A DNA stretch of 64,000 nucleotides from Hyposmocoma kahamanoa (lineage: Eukaryota > Arthropoda > Insecta > Lepidoptera > Cosmopterigidae), in the NCBI RefSeq assembly GCF_003589595.1, contig NW_020655294.1, positions 2,533,661-2,597,660 of the forward strand, given 5' to 3'. Shown here one piece after another: positions 43,156 to 55,000 of the stretch. Both the position numbers and the translations under genes were made by a program. Position 1 is the stretch's first letter. Every line of letters begins with the position of its first letter. Under the pieces are notes generated by a model. That model searched no databases, was not told the DNA's origin, and saw only the letters and a list, made by a program, of their open reading frames with translations.

Positions 43156-43494
43156 TTAACAAAGTCCATGAACGGCACTTCGTTGATTTTGAGTCAACTT
43201 TCGCCATCCGTCTTTAGTTGCCATACCTCTTGTTAGCTGTGATATAAAATCATCGTAATGAAACCTACACCTTGAAGAAGGGTCATGCATGCATGCAATA
43301 AACGCGTCAAACATGCTGTTTTTTTGCAGTTCGCGGCGAATAGCAGCTTTGCACAACGCTTCTTTTGCTTTCAGAGTGGTTATTTTGTGGTTATTTATGT
43401 AACAACCTAAGTTTTTCATTACACGTGTAAACTTAGCAAATATGATGTAATTTTTCAACAAGAATTTTGTTTTGTAAATTAAAATTTGAGCCAT
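43156..43494 (-). CDS. Unassigned 112-aa open reading frame
   Basis: ATG in a good context (AACTATGG) opens 112 codons: MAQILIYKTKFLLKNYIIFA, then a basic part, HDPSSRCRFHYDDFISQL and a C-terminus with GWRKLTQNQRS. The N-terminus is hydrophobic and basic, as in some mitochondrial presequences, but I recognise no family. No repeat copy elsewhere in the window resembles it. It could be a small single-exon gene, a gene fragment or chance. Confidence 0.3.
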   Translation of the reverse strand: MAQILIYKTKFLLKNYIIFAKFTRVMKNLGCYINNHKITTLKAKEALCKAAIRRELQKNSMFDAFIACMHDPSSRCRFHYDDFISQLTRGMATKDGWRKLTQNQRSAVHGLC

Positions 43495-44065
43495 AGTTCA
43501 TCATTATATTAGTTTTTCTTTTAAGATTATTGGCTTACTTAAGACTTCTCTTATAGCTTGGCTAACTGGAATACAGGTTTGATTGCCCAGTACGGTCTCC
43601 AGTCTCTCACAAGGAATATAACATTTAAAATTGTTAGTCTATTATAAAATAAGTGTAATTTCCTTGTGTTGAGAAAACAAACCGTAATTATCATTAAAAT
43701 CCTTGGAAAGTGTGAGAAGTCCCCATTCCTTTTCTCAGAGAATCCGTGGCCTGTTTGTTCCATCCACGAGCGTTGCTTAAGCCAGACTCATATATATGCT
43801 CTTTGTATATAAACATTTACCATTCACATTTGAAATATCGCGTATCAAGATGGGTGACTACCATGGGTTTTTGTCATTTAAAGTTTTTTTTTTCAAAATA
43901 GTTTTAAACTTCGTAAATGACAAATTTTGAATATTAACCGGAATTTTATATAGAAGCGTACCGTGGTGTGTCCAAACGTCCGGAAAATAGAGATCTTAGA
44001 AAATAATTCCCACCCTTAGTTGGTCAATTAACGAACATCTAATTTATAAATAATTATTTATTATT

Positions 44066-44312
44066 AGCAGTAGAGCTTCTAGTGAACGAGTTCGTCCTGA
44101 GAAGTACTGCGTGCCTTACCTATTTCTGCCGCCAAGCAATAATGTGAACATAACTGCGTTTTGAGAAAGGTGAAATTACAGGCACATGGGTCTTTTCAAC
44201 TTATGTCTCAAACTTTGTGATTTAAAGCTCTGAGTGGAAATGTTATGGAGGCGTGTCGCCTACCACCTGAACCAGGCGCACGGCTGTTCGTCCCATCGTC
44301 GCTTGATACAAT
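44066..44312 (+). repeat. Family A copy
   Basis: AGCAGTAGAGCTTCTAGTGA, AATAATGTGAACATAACTGC and ACGGCTGTTCGTCCCATCG mark the unit. Confidence 0.65.
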
Positions 44313-45379
44313 AGAAATACTTTGGACAGTAAAAAAAACAACACTTAATACCCGTCATTTATTACCATCTCTTACCAATTTTACATAGGTCATATATGAA
44401 CATACACATTTCATATTTACTGGTGTTCTTCTTGAGTATACACTAACAAAACATTAAATTTTATATTATATGTATTTGCTTATATATAACAACCATTTAT
44501 TCCATACGATATGCTACACTTTGGGGAGGGCAGAATTAAGTTATTTTATAACTTTTAATACTCTAAACCAAGCATATCTACTCATAGTTTTAGGAATAGA
44601 ATTTAAAAAATACTTAAATCTGCTCTAGTGAATAATTTAACTGCGTAATTTATTTAAAAAAATATAAAGTTTCATCGGTTTATTGCTAGCTGTGCCCGCG
44701 ATCGATCCGCCTTACTTACACTAGTAGAACAGCTTTTAAATTTATTCCAAATAGTTCTACCAGCATAAATATCAGTGGAACTGGTTGGAATAGAGGATCT
44801 TTAATACATCAAGCTTTAATAGATTAAATGATAATTAAATTTATAGCTATCCTACATTTCCTTAGTGTAAGTGGTTTATCTACAAATTAAAATTACTTTA
44901 CCAAACTTTAGTCACAAATTAGGACAAGAAGGAACAAAGCAGGAATTGTTAGAAACCGCGTTAAAACGGAATATACAAACTAAACAAAGTTTGGAAACTA
45001 TGCGTACTATTTTTTATGTACCACCTATTTTCAATGTGGTGAGGCCGAGACTACGGATTTATACTACATTTCTATTAGCCGTAAAAAGGAAAAATTTAAG
45101 TATATCTAATATTTAAGAACTTAAGTATCGGTATTTAGTTTTATTTCCATTTCGTTCTAGGACAAGACTATTGCTATGGAATGGAATATTTACTTGCTAA
45201 TTATAGGTTTATTCTTAGACTAAAAGCCGAACAAATTTGATGACGCTTTTTTGTTGTAACCTGTATAAAAAATTGGATCGAAAGTCCATAATTACTTAAT
45301 GCAATATCATTCCATTGAAATTTCCAAAAAAAAAATCAAATTAAAGATATTTTCATTAAACAAGTTACACTTTAAACTC

Positions 45380-45475
45380 AAATTGATTAAACTCTACTAC
45401 TCATTCATAAGGCAGATTCTCCTGAGAAAAATGAGTGAGAAACTCTAGGGGTCGCTCCTTGTAAATAGATATTTT
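45380..45475 (-). mobile_element. LINE 3'UTR fragment
   Basis: Reverse complement of GGCAGATTCTCCTGAGAAAA ... GAGAAACTCTAGGGG matches the same LINE 3'UTR. Confidence 0.5.
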
Positions 45476-45659
45476 TCACATTCATTATTTACAATACTTT
45501 TTATAACATATTACTTACAATATTATTAAAAAGAGGGAACCACTAAAAAGCTTCTTACTTGATCTTTTCAAGAAAATCTGCTTTCCAATTACAGCTCATA
45601 ATATTCATTCATATAACGATGAGTTTAAGTGCAATTTCGTTTGTTTTAAAAAAATAGAT

Positions 45660-45945
45660 TTTTTACCAACTTGAAAAAAAAGAGAAGGTTATTAAGGAAG
45701 ATGTTATTACTCCGAAATTTGTAAACCGGTTTCGATGATTCTTTTTTTATTGGAAAGGGGGTGCCTTAATAGTGGTCCCATTCAAATTCGAAAAAAATAT
45801 TCCACCTCTAAGGGTGGCAAATAGGAGATGAATCTGCTTTATTCGATTTCACCCACTTTCTGTTAACCGAATTCAATTAAACTTGGCTAATATATGTATG
45901 TTATGCCACAGACTTTTGAGGTCGGTTTTTTGTTACATTTTTAGA
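45660..45945 (+). repeat. Dispersed repeat family D
   Basis: AGTGGTCCCATTCAAATTCG, TATTCCACCTCTAAGGGTGG and TTTCACCCACTTTCTGTTAA; nearly the same sequence recurs at 58405-58690. Non-coding in the window. Confidence 0.65.
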
Positions 45946-46379
45946 TTACACTAGTTAGTTGTAGCGAAACGCAGCAGTTACTACAAATCTCCTTTGTATA
46001 TATTTTATAGTCTCTTTAAGTTTTAGTTTTATATTTAAATTCTAAATTTAAATGTGATTGTTTTTGGCGTCTATTCTTGACTTTTCTTTGCTGTTTTGGC
46101 TTCGTGTTTTCTAATAAATTAATAAGCTGTGAGAACATTTGCTTTGGCCTTGCTCACTCGTTGTTAGCACCCGCCCTTTAACCCATTAATACAGTCCTCT
46201 ACAGTATTCAACAGAAGAAAAGGTGCGCTATGCTTCCACACTGGTAGGAATAACCATCATTATTGCGTTATAGGCAAACTGAAAGATGATCCTTTAAATC
46301 CACATTCATCTCTTTCCTTAGCTGAACTTCAAGGGTAGGTACTATTTCTAAAGGACGGGCGTAGTACCCCCCAGATGTT

Positions 46380-46442
46380 TCAGCGGCACTGCAACTGTTA
46401 TGAACAGGCGTGTCGCTTACCACCAGGCCCACGACTTGTTTC
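46380..46442 (+). repeat. Family A, tail fragment
   Basis: GGCACTGCAACTGTTATGAA and CAGGCGTGTCGCTTACCACC only. A (CTAT)n microsatellite follows at 46452-46475. Confidence 0.5.
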
Positions 46443-46451
46443 GAACAACAT

Positions 46452-46475
46452 TCTATCTATCTATCTATCTATCTA
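46452..46475 (+). repeat. (CTAT)n microsatellite
   Basis: TATCTATCTATCTATC run directly after a family A tail. Confidence 0.8.
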
Positions 46476-46527
46476 ACAACGAAAAAGTTTCGACTAATTT
46501 CGTTCGTAGATAGTTAAAACGTCTTTC

Positions 46528-46761
46528 CCATTGACTTACAAATAAATGGACGACGGGTCTAATACTAATAAAAACCACGAAAAAAATGTCCCAAGTCAAC
46601 CTATTCGAAATTTAAATTGTAATGTCATCGCAGTATCGCGCTGTCAGTCGAACAAATGAAGACTAAAGCGGAGTTTGGCGCTCTGTAGACGATTTTAGCG
46701 CCTTACAAGTGCGGACACTTTTTAGCGCGGACCTGACGCCCATATAATTGTAAGTCAATGG
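46528..46761. mobile_element. MITE nested in an older repeat
   Basis: CCATTGACTTACAA at the left and its complement at the right end (46747-46761), with further imperfect pairing inward. Flanked by TCTTTC on both sides, a probable target duplication. Confidence 0.6.
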
Positions 46762-48484
46762 TCTTTCCTGAAAAATTGCCATTTTGCAGATGTAGCTTTA
46801 TTACACCAAGGTTCCGTTTTGTAGAAACCTTTTCCGCTGGGAACTCGTGAATTTGAACTGAACGCTGTAACTTGGGCCTTTTCAAGGCGAGAGTGAATAG
46901 ACATTATTTAAGTGTGCTTGCTACATCCTCGACCTCATCGTCGCTTTCAAGCAGGAAAGATGGAGGATAGCGTATACGCACTTCTTTTTTAAATAAATAA
47001 GCACAACATTAACCAGCGCCATGTAGCGGTCCACGATTTCGTTCTTTAGTACATTTAATTAAGTAAATAGATGTAAAATAGTCGGAGTATATAGACTAGT
47101 ATAGGTAATAATAATTAATATGAAAGCAATTAGTTTTTGGCAATTGGAAATTTACTCTACTTTGAATAGTTTGGCAAACAATCTTCAATGGCCGCTTCGA
47201 TTTTTCGGTATATTCCAAAAACCCCAGTAATAAATTCTAAGCAGACGTTTTCAGCGTTATGCCACTGCAATATTTTATTATATTATGATAAACAGACTAC
47301 AGGACACTTTGATAACTTTGTAGCGGGCTGATCTTTAGTTATCGTTCCACCCGTTCATAGGAGAAATTAATCAACAAAATATTTGATTATGGAAGAAGGA
47401 AATTTGAGACAAGTTAGCAAAGCTAGTAGACTACCTATGAAGTTTTAAGGTATTTTTATTCACATTCCCTGATTTTGAGAAAATGGTACTGTCAAAAAAT
47501 AAAAGGCAATTTAAAAAAAACTTTTTCTGTAGTCATTTGTCCTTAGCAGAAACATCGCTGAAAATCAATTCAAGTGCGATATATTACGAATCAAGCACCT
47601 AAGCGATTATAATATCTTTGTGGAGATATTTTATCTGCAAATTTCCACTACGTAGCAAGTACTACATTTTGGGGATTTGTCGAAAAATATCTAACATTCC
47701 ACACCGATGGGGATTTATGGACTATACAGAATTTTTATTTCGTTTCTATTATTAATAGCCTGCTATATTTATAAGTTGATATGTTCTGGACCCTGAAATA
47801 ACGTCGCTACTGTTTTTGTCATCTATAGACGAAATCGTTACTGTAACATTCCGCAATCTGACAAGGGTCCAAATAGATGATATTTTTTCTTTAGGAAGAA
47901 CTTTACCTAATGAAATTCTAAGTAGGTATGTACACTTTAAGACGTAACTATAATAATAATATAATTATAAGTCATAATAATTATGTCAAGTCTTAATTAT
48001 ATCAGGTAACAAAGTGACGTGAACGTTATTTATTTACAGCTACTTATTATATTTCCATGTGCTAACTAAATTATTATAGTGAACTCCCAATTAACTGGCA
48101 GTGTATTATGATTGTGAGAAGGGAACACACAATCTTCCTCTCCCTATTCACTGGTAATCATTATTATACTTGGATCATGGCCATCTTTGTTTTCGCATGA
48201 AGCACTTTGCTCCTCCTGCCTAAGGCTCGGCGCCTACTGGCGGAAAGGTATGGCTAGGGATCTTCCGGCATCCCTACATGTGAGCGCGTACTGTCAAAAA
48301 AATACGCAGCGGTATCCTTAAGTACTCGCACTTAACCGCTATTCAGGTGTCGATTCCCGTTCTCTGTCCGACATTCCGAAGGCATTCCGAAGGCTCACGG
48401 CTCAGTAACCTTCAGCTTGCCGTAGCTTTATTTCATAGCTATGGCCATTACCATTGAAATTCAGCAATAAAGTCATAACGATAA

Positions 48485-48700
48485 GGTATATTATTCGTCA
48501 ACTAAAAATGCCTTACTGTCCCGTCTGTGGGTGTCGAGCGCAAAGGACGCTGTCGTCATCTGTGTTTCCCGAAGACTATTCAAGACTAAAGTGAATAGGT
48601 ATTTTATAGGCAAACACTTGATTTCGTCGGTCACAAGTGAAATTGTGGCCAAACGTGTTCTATAACAAAAATATAGCCAGAAAACTGCGTGCATACTATA
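48485..48700 (-). repeat. Dispersed retroelement-like fragment
   Basis: Minus frame LRETQMTTASFALDTHRRDS, KAFLVDE. The CGCTCGACACCCACAGACGG type of sequence is a commonly repeated element in lepidopteran genomes, from general knowledge; class not assigned. Confidence 0.4.
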
Positions 48701-48857
48701 AGTATGTAGAATTAACCTCGAAAAAGGTCTGAGACAAAGGATAGTATAAATATCATCTTGGGGAAAATAGGAATCATGGAAAATTTCATTTTGTCACAAC
48801 CATTTGCTAAACTCGGGTATGTCATGACACAACCTGAAAACTGAACCCTGAAATTAA

Positions 48858-48860
<3 letters not shown>

Positions 48861-48906
<46 letters not shown>

Positions 48907-48916
48907 NNNNNNNNNN

Positions 48917-48989
<73 letters not shown>

Positions 48990-49008
48990 CGTGTGTGTGT
49001 GTGTGTGG
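48861..49008 (+). repeat. (TG)n microsatellite with an assembly gap
   Basis: About 150 bp of TG repeats interrupted by 10 Ns at 48907-48916, the only unknown bases in the window. True length is not known. Confidence 0.95.
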
Positions 49009-49954
49009 ATTTATTATTATGTTGATTAAAATGTAACGACAAGTTACTGCTTATTATAAGTGTACTTACTTTTGCTTTAACGAAAGTATGAAAGTAAAAA
49101 AAATTCAACAAAATATTTAAAAAAAAATTGACTTTGACTTTGATGAATATAAATAAAAACACAACAACAAAATATTAAAAAAACATATTTATAATAGTTC
49201 AAATAATAGAAAGGGAAAGTAAAATACTATAATATTTACAAAACTTCCGATTAAATACAAGTAATCACAACTTCCATTTGTTGACAGTGTCATGGTAAGC
49301 ACGCATTTCAATTTTACTGTACCGCATACGCACAATCACAACTTAAGTGTGCTTAAAATGTACTAGTTCTTAATGTAAAAAAGAGTGACACAAATCAATC
49401 TTATGAAAAAAGGCACGTTACAAAATGTAAAGAAAAGCTAAACAACTTTAATATGAACAATATAAAGTTCTAATTTGTTTGCTAATACCCTTATATAGCA
49501 TGTTTAGTACATAAAACACGGTCCACATGGAAGAAATATAATTTTTATGCACTTTTCAAATTTGACAATTAATAAATGAGAAAGTATATTAAGTTAGTGA
49601 AAAAAATATTTTTGTCTAGTCTGGGTTTTCGTCATGGACATATTTTATATGTTAAAGTCTTATAAAGATTACAATTTTGGAACCAAATTTTGTTTCTTAA
49701 AAAAAATTATTGAAATGTTTTCATTTTACAATACATCAAGAAACATTTTTTTTTCAAAAAAACGTAAACAACCATGGATCTTAGCGATCTAGATCTAGAT
49801 TTCACTTACCTATCCTTTCAACGAAATTACATAAATTTTAATACCACCGCTACATCGTACTTCTCCTAACTAACTGTTGTAACTGTCGTTGACCGCATAA
49901 GAAACCTCTGATCTTACGCAGGTTTGAAAAGCGAAAATTCACCAGTAATCATCG

Positions 49955-50275
49955 CAAGTCAACCTTCTTTTACATATGAATATAACTTATTGACAAAACG
50001 AGATTGTATCATCATCACTTCTGCTGGAAGACGTTCTCTGTTGGAGGTCTTCGGTCCGTCTTATGGGTGGTCTACCCATACTGCATCTTCCGGTATCGGC
50101 TATTTGTTCTGGAGCAATGTGCCCCGCTCACGGCCACTCAAGTTTTACGATTCTTTGGGCTATTTCAGTTACTCTGGTTTTTTTTGCGGATACCCTGATT
50201 TCTAATGTGATTTCGCTGTGAAACTCGGCTTGCTCTTTGAGTGACCTTGAAGCTTTTTATGCCCATTATGATCGA
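49955..50275 (-). mobile_element. RTE-like LINE fragment
   Basis: Minus-strand reading of 50000-50240 gives IRKKTRVTEIAQRIVKLEWP, a stop, then AGHIAPEQ and MGRPPIRRTEDL; decayed but clearly the same LINE C-terminal motif. Confidence 0.8.
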
Positions 50276-51933
50276 AAACACTGATCAAGAACTTTCGCAG
50301 ACATTGTGGAAGTTTGGATAAGAAGATATGGCGAAGCTTCCCGAACGCTGCTCAGCCGAATCGAATCTGACCTCTCGAATCTTTCTCGAAGTTGGACCTA
50401 CCTAACTAATCAATTTGTCCCAGGTATAAATAATCTTCAACAACTTCGAGTGTAAAGTCTCTGATCTTCATGGGAGTTGGCGGTATCGTCTTATCCGTGT
50501 TCATTTTTAGGCCAACTCGTTCGGAGGATCTACTGAGGTTATATGTATAAAACAAAAATATTTTAGCCTGAAAACTATGTCCAATACTTGTTACGACAGT
50601 TGGTCAGAAGAGTGACTACATATTTTACAATAACATGTAACGTGTTATGACTATTCGTATAAAATGTTCTTAAATTAAAAAACTAATTCACAGACTCTAC
50701 AAGGTGCATTGAGCTTATATTATTGTACATCTGCCCTAATAAATTGTATTTTACTAGCTAAATCACCTGGTGTTACACGTTAGACGCGTCTTCGGGTCTT
50801 GAATTGGTTTGCCTGAAAATATAGTTTTGATTAAAAATTTAGGATAATAATATTGGAATAAGGAAATGAGTTCCGTGCTTCTGACAACCCAAGTGCCCTA
50901 GAGAAAGTAAAACTGTTTGTTAACACCAGTCGTATGTTTACACTCAACTGTACTCTGAGATGGAATTTAAGATAAAAAATGACGTCAATTGAAAAAAAAA
51001 ATATTTTAAGAATCGTGCAAATGTGAAAGTTCTAAAAATAATCCATGTTTTTTATTATGTTCTTAAACTGAGTGCTCGCACAAACAAAATACTTTCAAAA
51101 TGTTAGTTTTTATTTAAAACACTCTAATTACATAAGCTTAAAAATACTAACTCTAGTGCTTTTTTGTTTATTCGGTTTTTGATGATGATGTAAGAGAGAT
51201 TTTATTATTTCAAATAGGTATGTACATAAATAAAGTAATTGTAAAGCGTATAATAAAGTATAAAGAAAAATAATAAGTTTATTTATTATTAATAGAGCTG
51301 GTTACAAGAAGTAGTGACTGATTAGAATGAATCACGGTAAACGAACTTGAAAAAAAAATGTTTATGATCTATGAGATATCACTTTGACAGTGACAGTTGT
51401 TTGTTTACATTTTAAATCTCGAATTCCATCACAAAGTATAGTATGATTTTACTCCAGTTGTTCGCTCGAAAGCACTATCGGCATTTTCTGTAGCACAATA
51501 ATATGAACACAGGAGTTTCTCCACACAAATACTGTTTATTTATAAAAGAATAGATTTAAATTGAGAAGGCCATAGATATATGTATTAATTATCCTCAAAA
51601 ATGCAGGAAATTAATGTAAATATAATTCACATATTATAGCTATACTAGAGCAATATATTTACGTTGCAATAACACTATAATAATATAATATAGTGAAAAT
51701 CTAAAGCCAAAGCATACCAACATATATACACAAACTTTAGGCTACACGACTGTTGCATATGTTTAAAAAGTATATAAGCTGTATGTAATGGCTTGTTATA
51801 TAAATGCTGACGTTTAGATACCCATATACAAACAAATAAAATTATAGAAAGCATTCTGAAGTTAAAACGATTTAATTTAATTTCGAAGTATAGGCGTCAC
51901 ACTTTAAACTCCACAATGCAGCCCTCGGCTGCG

Positions 51934-51939
51934 TTTATT
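51934..51939 (-). promoter_or_regulatory. Candidate polyadenylation signal, membrane-protein gene
   Basis: Minus-strand AATAAA shortly after the TAG of the probable terminal exon. Consistent with a short 3'UTR. Confidence 0.45.
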
Positions 51940-51980
51940 TTGTTTTAGAATAACCATGGACCAATAAATCAAGATGACAG

Positions 51981-52058
51981 CTAATCTTCATACTGCAGAT
52001 CGTAACTCCGAAAAAGATCAAAGTCCCGTCTTATATCTATAAGGCGCTGATCGATAGA
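51981..52058 (-). CDS. Membrane-protein gene, probable terminal exon
   Basis: 78 nt after acceptor ACTTCCAG, reading SIDQRLIDIRRDFDLFRSYD then LQYED and TAG. Charged composition matches the preceding tail exons, and an AATAAA follows the stop by about 42 nt. Linkage over the 3.4-kb intron is inferred from phase. Confidence 0.6.
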   Translation of the reverse strand, partial: SIDQRLIDIRRDFDLFRSYDLQYED

Positions 52059-55000
52059 CTGGAAGTAATTTATATTACGTATAGGGCACAGTATTGAATC
52101 GAAAGTACCGATAGCGTACTCACTCGTACACTCATTTTATTCGGCAAAGCTCGTCACTCACATAGAATATTATACAATTCTAGATATGTGTTAGATGATC
52201 TATTAGATGATCACTCTTTCAGTGAATTCAGAACTTTAAAACGCTCCCCTACAAACTTGGCAACGTCATTTCCCATAATTTGTGTTACTTAAATTTTCAA
52301 TTTTCAACTCCTCCTCTGTACAATGACTTAGAAACAAAAATCTATTTGAAGACGGTCTGTTTCTCATTTTTGATACTGTATTGCCTGCTTTTGAGGGCAA
52401 ACGTTCTGATGAAGGGACAAACTTCTTTTAAAGAGGCATATGGTGGCATACAATATACAGCCAAAAAATCGCTAGGTGGCTTGCGTTACGTTATGTGGTG
52501 TCCTAAGTACGAATTATTCGAAACGATACGATACTTGTCTAAAATTATTTGACAAATAAGCATGTCAATATTTGTCAATGTGTGTTACAAAGTAATTTAT
52601 ACATTAACGCTTCCTAATATGGGTAGATGGCGCTAATCTCCGTGCAATAAACGCCATCTAGTTCCCTTGTTTGTTATTACTAGAAATGAGAGTATCTTTG
52701 AGGAATTGCAGCTTGTAAATGTAAAACATATCAGTTACAAAAATAGCTATTTGGTACGCGTCGCGACATCTGGTGCACCAATAGGTACTAAATACCCGAC
52801 TACGCCATCTTGTATCGCGATTAGAAATCCTCTTGAGTTTATTGGTCCATAAAGTTAGTAAAAGCTTATTAGGATTCAATTTGAGTCAGCATGCGTCGTT
52901 AAATTATTAAATTGGTATAATAATAAAGCCACATGGGATAATACGTCAAAAGAGTTTTTATTAAATGGCAGTCGCAAGAATAAAACGAACTACATCAAAA
53001 CAAATTACGTAAAGTCAAGGAAGAGGAATATACTTTATTGTTAACTGATTTCGAAAGAAAGGAGGAGGTTCTCAATTCGAAGTCGTAGGAAGTAGAGGGG
53101 TAGTGGTCCCATTTAAATTTGAAGACAACTAGGGGATGAATGACTTTTGAGCTCGGTTTTTTTAATAATCCGTGCTGGGATCAAATGTTTTGTGCTCTAC
53201 GAAGAACAGAATAAAGTCTTATAAGAATTTTGAATTACACTAAACTTGTTTTTGTCTATCGGCTTTACATGTTTTAACAAACATTATGCTAAATTCAATA
53301 GTGACGATGTCAAAAATTGTGCTAACGTCCCCAGACGATGGGGTGAGACGAACAGTACATCGTATTTCTTAAAAAAGTTAAGGTAGGTATACCTCATGTT
53401 CTCAAGATTTCACAACTTTCAAAGGTTTTGCCTTAGAATAATAACGCATAGAAACCTAGTCCGCACACGCTAAGTGAGGCAAATTGAAGCGCGCCCAAAG
53501 GGCCTACACGAGCGGGCGGGCCTTCAGTGCTCAAGGTCAACTTGCACCGCGAACAGAGCAAGAATTTTAGCTAAAAATGACGAAATGTGCGGTAAATGAG
53601 TGTAAAAATACGTCAGACAAACATAAAATAGATACTAACATCACATTCCACAAGGAAGTAACGCGTTTCAACGTGTATTTTTATATAAATATTCACTAAA
53701 TCCGAAAAATAACCTACTACTAAAACTAGGCTACATGAATTTGATTTTTGCCTCACTTGTGACAGTTCGTTTGATATGAAACTATCATTCTATGCGTTAT
53801 TATTCTAAGGGTTTTTCCGCCATTTGGATATGTAGCATTTGGAGATATAATCGTTTAAACTAATTTGTTTCTCTGTTTTATCGACTGAGACGCGTTTTCA
53901 AGGCTTCAAGTCCCTCTTACCCCACCTGACCATAAATAATTGTGAAATTTCATAACTCTCCTATTTGATTATAAAAAGTTATCGATTAATTTCGTTCTTA
54001 GATCTTTTAACCTCTCTTTTGAAAAGTGGTCATTTTGCAAATGTGGCCTTATTAAACAAAGGGTGCGAATTGATTGATTCATTGACATGCAACATTAATG
54101 TATCTTAAGCGACATTTTTACCTAAACAGCGTTTTTATTGCAAATGACATTTTAAACAACGAACAAGGACGCGTCGACATTTCCCGCCAAAATGACACCA
54201 AATCGATACTTCCAATTAACACTACGCCAACGCCTTATTTTATTTACTAATGTCATGCTGCCCGAATTTTCTGAAAAAAGTGAAGAAACAAGAAACAAAA
54301 ATCGAAAAAAAAACTAATTTTGTGAAAATAAATAAAAACAGAAATGACCAAAAAAATCTAGTTAGCGTAGTGTTAATTGGAGACACCGAAATATAAATTA
54401 TAGCAAAAGCTAAGTTTATCGTTCAACTCAACTGTTTTTTTTTATATTTTAGTGTAGCGTCCCCAGCGACCCCACTTGTTATCGCAACCGACATAGGACA
54501 TGACAATTTCGTCGTTTACAACTTTTTAATCGCAAGTGTTACCTTGACAGTTTAAAAAATCTTTACATGGAGATAGCAAAAATATTGTAAGTACCAAAAA
54601 AGGCTTAACTTCCATTGATTTAAAAAAAAAATTATTGCTGTTACACATTCAGTTACGAAATTTATTATTGTTATAAGTATATTAAAATTCAATTGAGTAA
54701 AAATATAATACATATGTAAAAATATTTTAAAAAAAAACCCTCTCCTGTAAAATTTGTTTTTTGTTGCTTTGTTGGTTAAGCGTCAAAAAACGAAAGTCCA
54801 AGGTCAAGGTTTACCAAAGAGCGACGAAACGCAGCATATTAAGTGTAAAGATGATAGATAGAATCCGGAACACTACTCTGCGGTCGAAACACGCATAATC
54901 GATGTTGGGTAAAGGACTGCCAGGTTGAAATGGGACTGGGCTGGACACGTCTGTCGCACACTGCTTGCCGTCTGTCGCAAACACATTTTTTACACATACA

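Larger units (their letters stand above)
37582..51980. other. Gene-poor interval upstream of Kir gene 2
   Basis: Apart from the ORF at 43.2-43.5 kb, only repeats are recognised (mariner, LINE fragments, families A and D, MITE, TG tract). It should contain the 5'UTR and promoter of Kir gene 2 near 37.6-38 kb. 47.0-48.2 and 50.6-51.9 kb show nothing I can name. Confidence 0.55.

Noticed and set aside
48854..49162. ORF of Thr-His repeats
   Set aside because: Translation of the TG microsatellite across the N run.
49924..50205. Plus-strand ORF
   Set aside because: It is antisense to an RTE-like LINE fragment read on the minus strand.
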